NCBI GenBank assembly: GCA_034509495.1
Contig: CM067508.1
Location: 20,036,783-20,100,782 of the forward strand
Source of the DNA: Acestrorhynchus altus
Lineage: Eukaryota; Chordata; Actinopteri; Characiformes; Acestrorhynchidae
Direction: 5' to 3'
Length of the DNA stretch: 64,000 nt
Shown in pieces: positions 47,734 to 62,082 of this stretch. Below the pieces are notes generated by a model. That model searched no databases and had not been told where the DNA came from. It worked only from the letters and a program-made list of their open reading frames with translations. The position numbers and the translations under genes are program-made. Positions within the stretch are counted from its first letter, which is position 1; the number at the start of each line of letters is the position of its first letter.

Positions 47734-50700
47734 ACATCTGTGTTAGCAATGGGTGTTATTTACAAGGGGTGTATATGATTAAAACATATGACATTAAAAG
47801 CACAGATTATACAGTAAAAATGAGTAATAAAAAACACCAATAGCTGCCTGCAGCCAGTGTCCAAGTGTGGTCAGTGAAAACGATTGCGGTTGATGACACA
47901 GAAATTACTAGACGTTAAATCATCAAAACATCTAGAAAAAACAGACAATCTACTGTAAAGCTTTTGTTAGCAAACAGTGATGAAATGGCAAACTAAAATG
48001 AGCTAAAATTACAGGTCCTGAACAATCAAATGACAGATGGTGGTTTATGACTGGTGTATGATGGTGTTGTATGACTGTAAGGGGAAAGGTGTGAGTACAA
48101 CAGCCTCAGGGAGTGACTCAATGACTGCTATTGATGATGTAACTGGTAAAGACTAATGACTTCAGAAAACATGGATCCCACGGTTCTGTTGCCTTTCATT
48201 CTAGAGAAGTGAAGACAAAATTGTCCACCATGTCAAATTTGCAACCAAACCTACTCATTTGGTTGACCTGTCCCTTCTCCTTGACCAAGCCTGTCTCCCA
48301 AACTGCCTTCATTGAGCTTACAGTGCAAAAGCGAAGCAGATTTTCCTGGTAAGTGTAAAGTTTCAACAGTGAGAGTGCAGTTTATTTAAGTTCCACTACA
48401 ACAGAAAGGACACAGTCATGCAGGTACAGCTGCTTTATCATTTAAACATATATCTCCACCAGCCAGCAGGTTGGCTAAAACTTTGAGGCTTCACTTTTGA
48501 GAAATGTTGTACTGTTTATATTTTCAACCACTGGTAAAGATGACAGCTGCATTTTAGAACTGTACATTAATGAGGCATAACATTAAAACCATATAGCTAA
48601 TGTTGTGTAGATCTCCATCATGCCACACACAGTTCAGACCGGTCGAGGCATGGACTCTGCGTGACAAGTTCTATCCCAGACATCTAGCTTGTTTGGTTCT
48701 TGTAAAAGAGTATTGGATTTTTACACTCTGCTGCCAAAAGATCAATCTAATATGTAAATTCACTTCTTGACAGGGGGCACTGAAATCAGATCAATATTAC
48801 CGCTGGGAACAGAGGTGGTGTTTTCACCTGATGAGGGTCAGTGAGAAGGATGTGTTTCTGTCCATTCTCATCACCTGCCGATGACCCGTTAGAAATGTTT
48901 TGGATCCAACTGCACAGAGAGCTGTTGAGACAGAGATCACAAAGCTTCATATCAAGCATCGGGGGGAAGGATGGTGTTGAAAGCTGAACTGTAGTCCACG
49001 AAGAGGAATGTTCATATATGTGATCTTTATGTCCAGGCGGGAGAGGGTAGTGTGCAGAGTGAGGGCAACATGACCAGTGGATCTGTTCTGCTTGTATGCA
49101 AATTGCAGTGGGGGACAGGGTGGCAGGCAGAGAGGAGCAGATGAAGTCTTTGACCAGAATCTCAAAGCACTTGATTATGATATGTTTGTTGAGTCTGTTG
49201 GCATCTGCTGCCCCTCAGCCTGCTGCCATAGAATGCAACAGCATAGAGGATAGCAACCACACACTCATAGAATATCCTGAGCATCATCTGGCAGGTGTTG
49301 AAGGACCTCTGGCAGCTAAGTCCAGTTCTTTGATGGTAATAAGACCAGTATGACAGATGTTTAGATATTCCAGGTATGGGGAGTCAAAAGACTCAATAAA
49401 GTGTACATTCCTCTGTTCACGCCAAGCATTGCTGATCAGAAAACATACACCTCCTCCTTTACTCTTCCCAAAGAGCTCTTTAGTTCTTTCCGTGCAGTGC
49501 AGAGAGAACCCAACAGGCTCAATGGCTTCATTAGGGATGTAGAAAAAGTTTGACAGAATATCACAGAGGAAAATATGATGGTCACGATGGTCAGTAAACC
49601 GACAGGTCTGTTACATTTTAGACTTTAGAAATTAGTAGAGACTGCAGCTATCCTGGGGCTATATTTTTAGTATTTCGCTCAAGAAGCTGGCTGAGTAGCA
49701 CTTTCTTGACTCTTAAAATTAACGAGTTAAAAAGTTAAGATCTGTGGGCAGTTACATGCTGTTTTCTAGGCTTCATATATAGGATCAGAGTACTCTACAT
49801 ACATGATACACATATAACTGCAAGATTTACTAAAAAAAAAAAAAAAAAAAAAAAACCTAAGAAGCTTAAATTCACTAATTTCCAACTGAATTAAACGCAA
49901 ATTAAATTGCTCACACTGTGTTCAAGTTTCAGAATAAGTCACAAGAAATGATAATACTGATATATAGCAACATACAAAAATAACAAAAATAATAAAGGAT
50001 TATTGTTGTTTCAGGTTGTTTTTTATTTTATTAGGACGATTCTGAAGTATTCTGAAGAATGTATGATTATAAATATCCTTGTCAATCTAATCCTTACAAG
50101 TAACATCAAAAGTCTTGTATTTTCAGATACAGTTTCCAGCATAATTTCTGAGTAGTGTTTTTAAGTCCTTACAACAAAATATCTCAACTTTGGAACCCAA
50201 CTGGCTCATGGTTCTAAAGGTTAAACGCAGTCTATAGCTGTTTATTTCTCCCCGCGTATCATGTTGTTCAGGTAGAACTGAATGAAATGGCTTGTTAAAA
50301 TAACATATGTCAATAATATCTGCAATAACCATTCTTCACCCAGTTTAAATTCTAATAGCTAGCTGCACAATCTAATTGGAAAAGTTAGACATTATAACAT
50401 TATTTCTGTGAAGAAATGCCCACTTAATGTTTATTTTATTAGGTCATAGGTGTGCATACGTAATGTATTTTAAAATGTGACTCTATAAGATTTAAGGACC
50501 GGTCAAATCAGTTTTATAATGATCATTTTTCTTATATTTAACAAAAACAGATTACAAAAAGATAAAAACTACAGCAGCAAAATCATAAAACCCTAGATAA
50601 GATAAGAATTAAATTCTTTTTTTTAAAAAACTGCAACAGCAAAACTCAAATTCTCCTAATTGAATTATTTAATGTATGTAGTGTCTTATCTGATGTAATG

Positions 50701-53700
50701 TATGTTTTCCACATTTTATTAGAAATTACAGCAAAGGGTCATTTTATGTCTCTGTTTTTCATATAATTAAATTTGGTAAATCAACCGTAATTGAGAGTAC
50801 GACAGAAAGCTAAATAAAGGTAAATCAGTTGAAGGATATTTATGTGAATGCTGTTTATGGTCCAGAGGTTGTCAGACACTGTTTCACTTCCCCTCCAACA
50901 ACCTTAAGGAAGAACTTTAAACTCTCTCACATTGAGAATGCAGGCGATAGTAAACAAGCAGTGACATTTAAAACATGCTCAGACCACAACTGACCATTTT
51001 TCAGTGCTCAAAAAACGTCCAAAGACTAGCTACAATAATAGTGCTCATCAAACACAAATAATAACAATTGCCACCCTTTAAACACCTCGCATATTGAAAA
51101 TGGGAACTTACAGTAGAAGGAAAAACCTCTTAACCTTAAATGAAAGTCAATTTAAAAAAATCCATGTCACTGCAACAGTAACTACAATACTGTTGTATAA
51201 TGAAGACCATGTATCTCCATTTTTGTGTACATTTAGTTTTCTCCATCTCCAAACGTGTAGAGCAGTGTACACTGTAAATAATTCTGGATGAACAGACCAA
51301 GAGAAATGCTCTAAAATGACTTCCATTCAAAGTTAAGAGCATGTTTTGCCATCCGTTTTGCCTAACATTATGACCACGTCACTGTTCATTTTATCACCAT
51401 TTACCATAGAGGAGCATTTTGTAGCTCAATAATTACAGACTGTAGACCATCTGTTTCTATGCATACTTTGTTAGGACCACCACAGAGCAGGAATTGTGGG
51501 TGGTGGGTCATCCTCAGCACTGAAGTGACACTGAAATGGTGGTGCTGTATTAGTGTTGCACTTGTATGAATGGATCAGACACAGCAGTGCTGCTAGAGTG
51601 TTGTAGTATAGAAATACAAAGTGCTCCTGCATGGTCAGTGGAGCTGATAAAATGGACAGTATGAGTACAAAACAAGGAGGTGGTCATAATGTTGTTCATA
51701 ATGTTGTGATTGATCACAGAAGTAAAAAAACAACAACCCAACAACAACAAAAAGGAGTGGCTTTCTACAAGCTGAGAACAAATGCAGTGTGTCTGGACAG
51801 ACAAGTCATAACTGACAGAAAAAATGACTCAAAACACGCCAACGGGCCTCGAGTTCCAAGGAAGGCATATTGTGCATTGTTTTTACATTCTACTAATATC
51901 AGTAATTGATGTAATGTCATGATACTGTACAGTGTGATGTAAAAGACTGGGCACCCATGTCATATTTTTCCCTTTTCTATTTTATATTTCACACTGTTAT
52001 CTCTGGTTTTGTGTTTTTTAGGTTAATTTATTTACTTATTTTACTTTTATTTTTTCTTACTAATTATTTAATTTGTCCATTTGATCACATAATTCTGTCT
52101 TATTCATCTACTATCTTGTTTTCAATGTTTTTAATATGCTCATTTACCTCTACCTTTATTTTAGGTGATAAAATATTTTTCTTTATTACAATATTTTTTT
52201 TCTTCTTTTCAGATCTTGTCTACTGTCAGTATGTGCCTACACTGAAAATAAGAGTCATCCTCATGTGTATTTCCCTGTGAAAATAAAGGGTGACTGATTT
52301 ACTGATCAATCTGTACCTGTGAAAATCAAAAGGCATAGATTTATTTTATATTTTAAGCAGGATATTTTTATTTCAAAGAGTTTCAAAAATAAAATTTGAA
52401 CAACCCTGTCAGATTTATGGGCCGCCATGCTGCACTGCTCATGTCAGTGGACCATGAGGACCATGACAAAACCTTCAGCTTGCTCCTCTTGAGGTGGATC
52501 TTGTGGATGTTGAGACGGGTTTAGGATCAATATCATAATATCAATAACTTTTTCATTATCATCATCTTGCCTCCACCAGTGAAATTTTCCCTGGTGAAAA
52601 TTGTCAATGTCAATCAGTGAAAACTGATTGCAAGAAAAGCCCAAAGCATGTTTGAGCAAACCAAAGCGTATAACAGGAATTATTTTTTTTTTATAAAACT
52701 CTTTTTGTATTTACAACTGTACTATTTTTTTTTTTTTTTTTTTTTACAAAATCATTGATTTTACAAAGTCTTGATTAGATGATCTTTCTGATGTTGAACA
52801 TTTTAGTGATGGCAACAGGAAGGTTTTTATCAACTGAGTCTTCCTTGAAGGTTATATATGTGCAGGAGGGACAAACTACTATATTTTGGACCACAACCTG
52901 AACCCCACCACTCCTGTTACTGAGGACATAGCTACCCAAGACACTTTATTTTCTTCTTAAAGTCTTCTCCTGATTTGTGGGCACCTGTTATGTTAATGCA
53001 CATTTTTTATGTTCCCGTATATTTCAGCTTTTAAACATTAATCTGCTAAATCAAAAGAATGCAGAGTTCCACTTAGAAATTAAGGGACTGTCAGCCTTGG
53101 GTGGAAGAGCCTGGTTGCTTCCAGGGCCTACATCACTGCATCCGTTCTGTTTATTACTTGGAGGAACTGGGTCATAGTGGAACTTATATGAAGTGCATTT
53201 TTACTGGTGAAACACTGAACAAAGGGAATCTCGTTGTTTTCGTTTTCTACAGTCATTGGTGGGAACATGGTTTAAGATGATATTATAACATTTTGTTATT
53301 TGTTGCATATGGCCTTTCACCACAGTGAATGCATAGCTCTAACAAGCAAATTAAGCCTGAGACCATTGTAAAATCATCTGAAAGGCCAGCTTTTGTATGG
53401 TACTCCTTTCCTTTTTCCATCCTAAATATATATTGGTACATAAAAGCAAAACAACACATGGCTGTGAAAAGGACTTACACTGTAAGGTACTTTATTGTAC
53501 CTCAATAGGGTACAGCCTCAGCAATAAGCTTTGTACTCTTTTAAGCAAAAATCCTTTCTTCGCTTCTTAGTGTGGACTTACAACAATTGAAAACATTGTT
53601 TCGTCGTTCTCTTTATGCCTTTTGGAAATTAGTTTAACTTCTACTCACTAAACTATTCACTATGACAAAAATTTAGACATAGCGTGACCAAACTTTTGCA

Positions 53701-56700
53701 TGGAATGGGAATTAGGAAACGATTCTTGGGCACTGGGTTTTTAACATGTTGAAAAAAGACTTGTGGAAAAAAGGAATTCCCCTTTAAAACAGTTAGTTCC
53801 TTAAACCATGATGATACCCATGCCCAAATAATTAATAAGGACAAAAACTGTATTTCACACACAAATGTTCATGTTGCAAGCTTCCAGAAGAAATGACATT
53901 CACGTGATGAGCAAGACATTGCTAATGCAATTTCAGCAAGTCCCCCCAGAGTTCCCCTTACTCACTCAAGTGAGTCCATGCACCTCCCCTGCAGCTTTAA
54001 GACTTATGGCACACAGCAAGATATTCACACTGCAGCTGTGCAGAGGGTGATTGGAGCCTCAAACACAGGAAAACCTCTCACACCTTTACTAAGTCAGTGT
54101 GTGAACTCTCATATATATGACTTTGATATGCACACTCAAATCGCAGCAACAGTCAGATTGTGCAAACAATAAAAGATTCTTTAATCCAATTTACAGTCAT
54201 TCTTCATTCATACAATTTTTCACTTCACGTTTGGTACAAAAAGGGTGCTTTGAAAATCTGATAAAGTTTAAATAAAGTATTGTGTGACTGACACATGCAA
54301 GGCACAAGGTCTTTTGGGTGACATTGGGTGTCCCTTTTTTGTATGGTCCATTAAAGATGCCTTGTAGGAGCTCAACTAGCATTCAATAAAAACTCAACTT
54401 AATCTATTTAATGCAAATCAACTACAAGTTTGATGTAAGTAATAATTTGTGGAATCTAACTCAAAACCTAACCTTAACCGTACCATTGAACCAACCCTAA
54501 CAGCAACCTTAACCTCAAACCTCAACCTTAAAAATAGTTACATTTATTAAACTGTTAATTGAGCATCGGCGTTAGCAAAGAATGAAAAGTGGAGGGAGAG
54601 AGAGGTCTCACCAGGAAAAGAATTAGAATGGATCCTTCTACAAAAAAAGTGAGTTTTAAGCACAGTTGTAAAGCAGGAAAGTTCAGAATTGCATTAAACT
54701 GCATTATACTACACTTCTGTGCTCTCAGAATGTAATTTGCAGTTTTGCAAAGTCTTCTGGTTTATTATGACTGACAGTTTCTTTCTGATGGTTGATTAGC
54801 AGGATTAGCCAGTACATTTTTAAGAAAAGAAAGCCTCTAACATTTATTGGATTACAAATAATCAACCAAATAATCAAATGTATTCAATTATTAATAGTGT
54901 AAATGTATTTTAATTACATTTACTGTTAAAATATAGATCAAGTTAAGCAATATATTTTATTACATATCTCTTATTAGATTATTTACAAATTATTACAGCG
55001 TTCAGTCTGACTGAATATGTTTCATAAATAAATTTAACACAAGAACCATTTTAGGGCCTAAAAAGAACCATTTGTCTAGAAGGTGTGAATATCTCTTTAA
55101 CAATACATTTTTAAATCGAATTCTCTCTGAATTCTCACACATATCTATTCAACAATGCTTTTCTGCAACTAAAAATTATTCTTCTTATTCGCCTCTATTT
55201 TAAAATGTGCATTTTATACAATTGAACAGAACATTTCGTCTTTCAGTCAGTAGATGCATTTTTTAAATAAATGTAAGTTAAATCATTTTTTTTTATTCAT
55301 TTTGTTTTGTTTGTATAAAAAAAATACCTGAAATCATGCCAAATGCATGACTATGCAGATAAGGCTTCCAGTTCCAACTTGTATCAGAAATGATTGCGTA
55401 AGCATATGAACATCAGGGTTGAAGAGATTTATTTTCTGCCTCAGGTTACGTTAAAATTTAGGTAATGTATGTGTCTGTACTTATTTCCAGACCTTCCACA
55501 CCTACACATATGAGTAATCATCAGTGACAGTTGTGTCACTGATGGAGACTTATGGAGCTAAAAATTCTTCATTAACTTTTTAATGGGAGGTGCTTATTGT
55601 TTCAACTCAATGTTAAATGTGAACATTAAATAATGAAACATAACAACAAAAAATAAATGTATAGAATTCAACAAATATGAAAAGAGACTTCATATCTAGG
55701 TTGGTTTCTTGATTACATTATATACCTCTGAAACATGGGTCATCTGGAACTGCTGCAGTTGCTGCTGGAAACCATAGTTAGGACCTACGAAGGAGCGCAC
55801 GGCCTTCACTGCAGACAGACAATCCTCCCAGCCATAGCTGGTGACAGTCATCAGATAGGCCACTACCATTGTAGTACTACGGGACACTCCAGCCAGGCTG
55901 AAAAAGTGCAGCAAAGAGAAATATTATTAAGAGACAAACATGAAACAGAGAAAAAGGTAATAACTGACTGTCTAGTCTTTCCATACAGACAGGACAATGT
56001 ATGAACAGCTCTAAGATTATGTAACAATTCCCAGGTGCTGAATCAGCCCAGTCTTCCAGTAAAGGTGTGCACCTGGATATGCTCAGATGTCAACACACAC
56101 TTACATAAACAATATGTTACACACTCATTATCAAATAAATAGTCACACCTCCACTGCTATTCAAGGAAGAAGATAAAGGTTATCAGGAACAAAAAATTAT
56201 TAACAATGTAGAGCTAAACATACACAAGTAGTGTCTCTCAATATGGTGTTGGATATAAAGAAACATGCCAAGACATTTTGGCAATGAGTAGTAGAGGTTC
56301 CTGATGGTGTCCTGCAAAAATCAATTCCATGCAGCTCAGTTCTCACTCAGTCCCTGCAGATTTTGCAGCAGGGGTGGGGTGTTGATAGCAGGTCCAATAG
56401 CATCCCATGCAATTTCAATCAGGGATAGGTCTGGTAATGCGACTACCAATAGTATCTGTGTGTCCAAGGCGAACTCTTGAGACAGCAAAAGTATGTGGCC
56501 AAGCATTGTCCTATTGGAATAGCGCACCAGAGTGTGTTCAGAAAAATTAAGATCACTAGTTTCAGGACCTCATTAATGTAATGCTTTGCTGTCAAGTTAC
56601 CTGTAATGAAGGTGATCCAACATTGTTTAAAATTGAACACCACACATTTTTAAAGCAAATATTTGCCAAAAATGAATCTGATGTTAATGGGAATTCCCAG

Positions 56701-59700
56701 AATAGACTAATTACTGTATACCATATATACCTTTTACTAATGGTTCAAAATAAAATGTTGACAAGGATTGTTTTATTATTAAATATCCAATTTAAAGTAT
56801 TTTAAGGGTTTACCAACTCACCAGTGAACAAGACAGGCCCCACCACTCAGTCGGCACTCGTGAATAAAACGGATAGACTCTTTAAAATGTTGTAACCTGA
56901 ATGAAAAAATAGACATTTTTTTTAACTCTGCATAGAAAATACAAAATGTTCTGGTCAACATTAAACTCAGTAGTCAGTGAGTGTCTACCTGTAATTAATT
57001 CTATATAAACATTAGAAAACAACACAATATAAAGTCAACAGTGAGTGTACATCTGTAAAACTGACATTGGAATGTATTACTTAATATTTAACCTCTGTAG
57101 TGTGTATGTTCTTATATTAAATTTAGCAGGTTATGAAATGTGATGTTTTCATGTAAGTGTAATTAACATTTAATTTGGTTCAGGTGTTGTTGGGAAATCT
57201 ATTAGCATTCCTCCAAGTCTGTGTAGATTTGCTTTAAATGACCGATTTCTCAATCAAACTCAACAATACTGTAAGTACACATAGCTGTCCTTCTACTTCT
57301 TTTACTGACAACATCAGCAATTTCTCATTTCCGGAGTTCTTGGTAGATGCACAGAAGATTTTACACAGTCACTGAATCCCAAAGCAAGCAGTTAAAGGAA
57401 ATTCATACAGACTGAAAACGTAATGACATGCTTTGAAACTATATGCATTACTTTAATTGTATATATACAGGGGTTGGACAATGAAACTGGAAAACTTGCC
57501 ATTTTAGTGTGGGAGGTTTCATGGCTAAATTGGAGCAGCCTGGTGGCCAATCTTCATTAATTGCACATTTCACCAGTAAGAGCAGAGTGTGAAGGTTCAA
57601 TTAGCAGGATAAGAGCAGTTTTGCTCAAAATATTACAACGCACACAGCATTATGGGTGACATACCAGAGATCAAAAGAGGACAAATTGCTGGTGCTTGCT
57701 GGAGCATCTGTGACCAAGACAGCAAGTCTTTGTGATGTATCAAGAGCCACGGTATACAGGGTAATGTCAGCACCACCAAGAAGAATGAACCACATCCACT
57801 TATCCATCCATCCATTTATTAATACATCATATTAATAAATTATTGTGGTTTAAAACCAGGTGTTTCAGTTTCATTGCCCAACCCCTGTATGTATACAATA
57901 CTGTGTTTAGGTTTTAGCCCCTTAATCACATAGTTTAAAAAAAATACTCATAAGATATACAATAAGATAGAACACATTAGAACAGATGCAGGTAAACATA
58001 AACTCAACAAAAGGGAACAAGAACTTTTGAAGAAAGTATTTGAGATCTTGTAGGCTAATTTGAAGAAATTTGTTTCAAAGTTTGATTGCAGATTTCATCT
58101 GTGTTCAATCCCATCACCAGCTCACCTGATTTACCCTAACCAGGTAATGGATGAGAGCTACAAATAATACTAGACAGGAGGAGAGCTTTGATGATGTTCA
58201 ATGAACACAGTGATATAAAACCATGACGTCCTGTAGGAATATTATTTGTATTTGTATTTTCATATCACTTTATTCTAGTGTTTTATGGAGGAAAAAACAC
58301 TTACTGCACAGATAAGGAGCTTTTCTATTCTACGTTTCCATTACTACTTTATTTGCACGGTACTGTATCTTTGTTTCACAGTGATTCAGTACCACTCAAA
58401 TATACTTCTCATCTCACACCAGAAAATGAGGAAGAAACAATTTATCATGACACCATCAGCTAAATCCAAAAGAGTTCTGAACTTAGTACCATGACTCAGC
58501 TGCAAAAGTACAGACAACTTTCACATATAACCATAACAAAATCTTCCCAAAACCATTGAAAATGATGATTCAAGGCATGCATAATAGGACTATGCATAAT
58601 ATTATCTACATCATACAGAACATGATGCATCACTGAGAGCATTTCAGTGTCTGGACAACACTGAAATACAAAATATGTTCAAATGTTTGTGGACATCTCT
58701 TTTAAAGAATGCACTCACCTACTTGTTCCACCCATTCCTGACAGAAATGTGCAAATGCACACATACAGCTGGTCTAATGCTTATAAAGAAGTACTGCAAA
58801 CAGAATAGAACTCTCTGTTAGACAGTAGATAAACATAAACTTATTTCCACCATGCCTAACGCCAGGCATAGACTAGAGGGGAATTAAGCCGCTCAGTATT
58901 GAGTTGTGGAGCACTGGAACTGGGTTCTGTGGGGATGACATTGGTTGGTGGTCATCCAACATCCTGACCTCACTACAGCTCTTATCACTGAATGCAATCA
59001 AATCCTCACAGCAATGCTCTAAAATCTTGTAGAAAGCCTTCACTGGACAGTGTTCTCTAGAATGTTGGTGCTCCTTCCAATACTTTGGCTTGGGATGAGT
59101 TGGGGATGTGGTTGGGTGTTGATAATCAAACATTCTGACCTCACTAACTCTTTGCTTTTGATTATAAATAGTCAAATCCTCACAACAATGCTCCAAAATC
59201 CAGTAGAATGTCTTCCCTGGACAGTAGAGGTAGTTGCTCCAACCAAAGCCGGATAAACTCTTTTTAATACCCTTGATTTCAGAAGAAACAATGAATGAAC
59301 AAGTGTCCCAATACTTTTGTGCATATAGTGTATACATATAAAACCGCGGCACTTCAGGAAACTACTTATTATCTAATCTTTGTCATTTATACAACAAAGA
59401 GTGCAAACGTGTGTGTATGGTGATTATCTACAGAAAGCCACGAGGGGGTGATGAAACAAGGAGATTGGCCGTTATCCTTATTTTTAAAGCTGTAGGATTG
59501 TGACAGAAGGGTTTTTAATAGGTTTGGTGGCCACTGCTGGTTTCCTTCCTGCTGCTGGATTGCAACAGTGGGCCAAAGCCCCCCAGTAACCCTCACAACA
59601 GTCAAACAACACTAACCCTAATCATACTGAAATGGGGAGGGGTTTCCCTAAAACAGACCTTTAAATTAATGCCTTTACACATCACACTGGTACCACTATA

Positions 59701-62045
59701 CTACACAGGGAAACCTTCAAACAAAAGGAGTAAAAATGTTAATGTATATTGTGGTTCATAATTTATTAGTTCATATCTAAAGCTAGAATATTGTGAAAAG
59801 TTAGTGTTCTTAATTAATTTCATAAACCTTTACTTAAACTTTTATTTAGAAAACTGTCATATATTTTCTATTCTCTACATTAATATGGTCATAGTTCAAG
59901 CATTCTATTTTATATTGATACTGTCTGAATTCTGTGTGATACTGTTTTTTAATGTCATGTATTTATGAACAATTCAAATCCAGTATTTTCATACTTACTC
60001 AAAGTCTGAGTAAGACATAAGTAAGTTCTGAGTGTGTTGTAGAGCAGTGATTGTCAGTCTGAAGGAAGAGAGGGTGTCAATGTGTTTATGAGTCAGAGAA
60101 AAGTAACAGATGAGGAGCCATCCCTTTTGCACTCCAAATAGTGCTGTTGTTGCTCCTCCTAATTTCTTAATGCAGCGTACTCTGTATTGTTGTGACACTC
60201 TGCACACTTACTGTTCTAAAAGTAGAAATGAAAGGTGAGAGAATGCATTGGAGATGTACTTTAGTCTTTGCAAGTCTGTACATTTCTGGTGAGGTTCTGC
60301 ACAGATGTAGCACCTCTATCTGACTGAGCCAACAGAAAACGACTTGAGAGGGTGTGAAAGGTGACCTTGAACACAGAACTTGCAAATGATACTACAAAAC
60401 CTTCCAAAGAAATTCTCATAAGACTGCTTGAAAGGAAAACTTTTGACTGACTGTAAAAAAACTCCTGGAGGACTCATCAGACTCTGGAGTGGTAGTGCAC
60501 TGTTCTGCTGTGCTGCAAAACCTACAGTAATATGACTGTCTTGATAGAGACATCAGGAGAAATCCCAGCCCGAGGGCCCTAAAAAGTGAGTGTCTAGCAC
60601 TCCAGGACAAGAATAAATTGTGAATCAGTTAATGACTTGGCTGGTGCACTACAAGAGGGAATATGTGAAGAATGTGGGATACCACCAGGACTGGAATTTA
60701 AAAAAATTAGCTTAATACAGTTCTTAAACTAATCCAGAGCATTTTTTGTAAACTACAACTCCATTCTCACACTGAAAATTTTTTGTTTCAATTTCAGATG
60801 TAAATAGAAAACAAATAGAGGTACTCAATAGTCAGTTTCATTTTTTTTTTTTTTGGATTTCTTGCATCCTCAAAAATACATAATCATGGCAATCATATAG
60901 CCTTACAATAGGTAGACTCCTTTCCTAAGGCACTTCACTCCCCAGCTGCTCACCCCAGCTGCCCACCCCTCCGGGCACTCCATTCAAAGAAACATTGACA
61001 GTGGAAACTATTCGTTTATAGAGGACTGGCCTGAAAAATGTGTGTTCATTCTTCCAGAGAAAACCACAAGGCTAATATGAGGATTTAGAAAGAAACTGGT
61101 AACTTCACAGATGTTATAAATGAGGAGAACAATCCCCAGTTTACATTTACATTTACATTTACATTTACATTTACATTTACATTTATGGCATTTAGCAGAC
61201 ACCCTTATCCAGAGCGACTTACAAAAGTGCTTTGCTGTTCACTTAGAATATCCTTAGCTAGTAGACAAGGCTGGAATCTAGAGATTCCTCACGCTTAGAT
61301 CCTGTTGAAAAAAATGTCTTTATGGAGTTAAATACTCCTGAAACAGATGAGTCTTGAGACTCAGCTGTTCGGACTCCCAGGAGAAGTTTGTTCCACCATT
61401 TTGGTGCCAGAACAGAAATATAGTTGAAATATGAATAGGAGTTCTCCTAATGCTCCACATGGCATTTGTTTACAGGTAAAGTCACACCATTTAACAAAAA
61501 GAGCTTGCTTATTATGCCACAATGTGAAGGCACAGTAATCAGAAAAAGCCAAAGAAATCACATTTTTATACATTTTTGAGCTACGGCTGGGCAATATGGC
61601 CAAAAAAATCACATCTCAATATACTTTATTTAACTGGCAGATATAGAATATATTTGAAACCAATTAAATTTTTTTGCATGTAGTTTTGTTTGAGTTTTGC
61701 AGTATTGTTTGAGGACTATATTTTGGTCATCTGCCTCATTTTGTAATTTGTGGGAAATATGGGATGAATGTTGCTTATATGGCCATTGAACCTCGTGGAA
61801 GTTAAGTAACAAACATTCTTGAGTACCTCTGACATATAGTAAAACCTAGAGCATGAGTAAACTGTGGTAAGCTCACCTCATGTCTGCAATGAGATATCAC
61901 ACATGGAGCAAAAAAACAAACCATTCATTTGCTATTTCACACATATACAAGCACACATGCACGCACGCACACAGACAGACACACACACAGACACACACAC
62001 ACACACAAACACACACAAACACACACAAACACACACAAACACACA

Positions 62046-62082
<37 letters not shown>

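Noticed and set aside
55696..55725. C-terminus ...VYNVIKKPT as the real end of dusp22a
   Set aside because: It runs past a conserved exon boundary. The terminal exon at 44155-43958 restores family similarity. It could exist only as a read-through isoform.
60000..60075. Candidate dusp22a exon with TTCAG on one side and GA|GTAAGT on the other (minus strand)
   Set aside because: None of its three frames resembles the phosphatase, and the flanking exons already join in phase without it.
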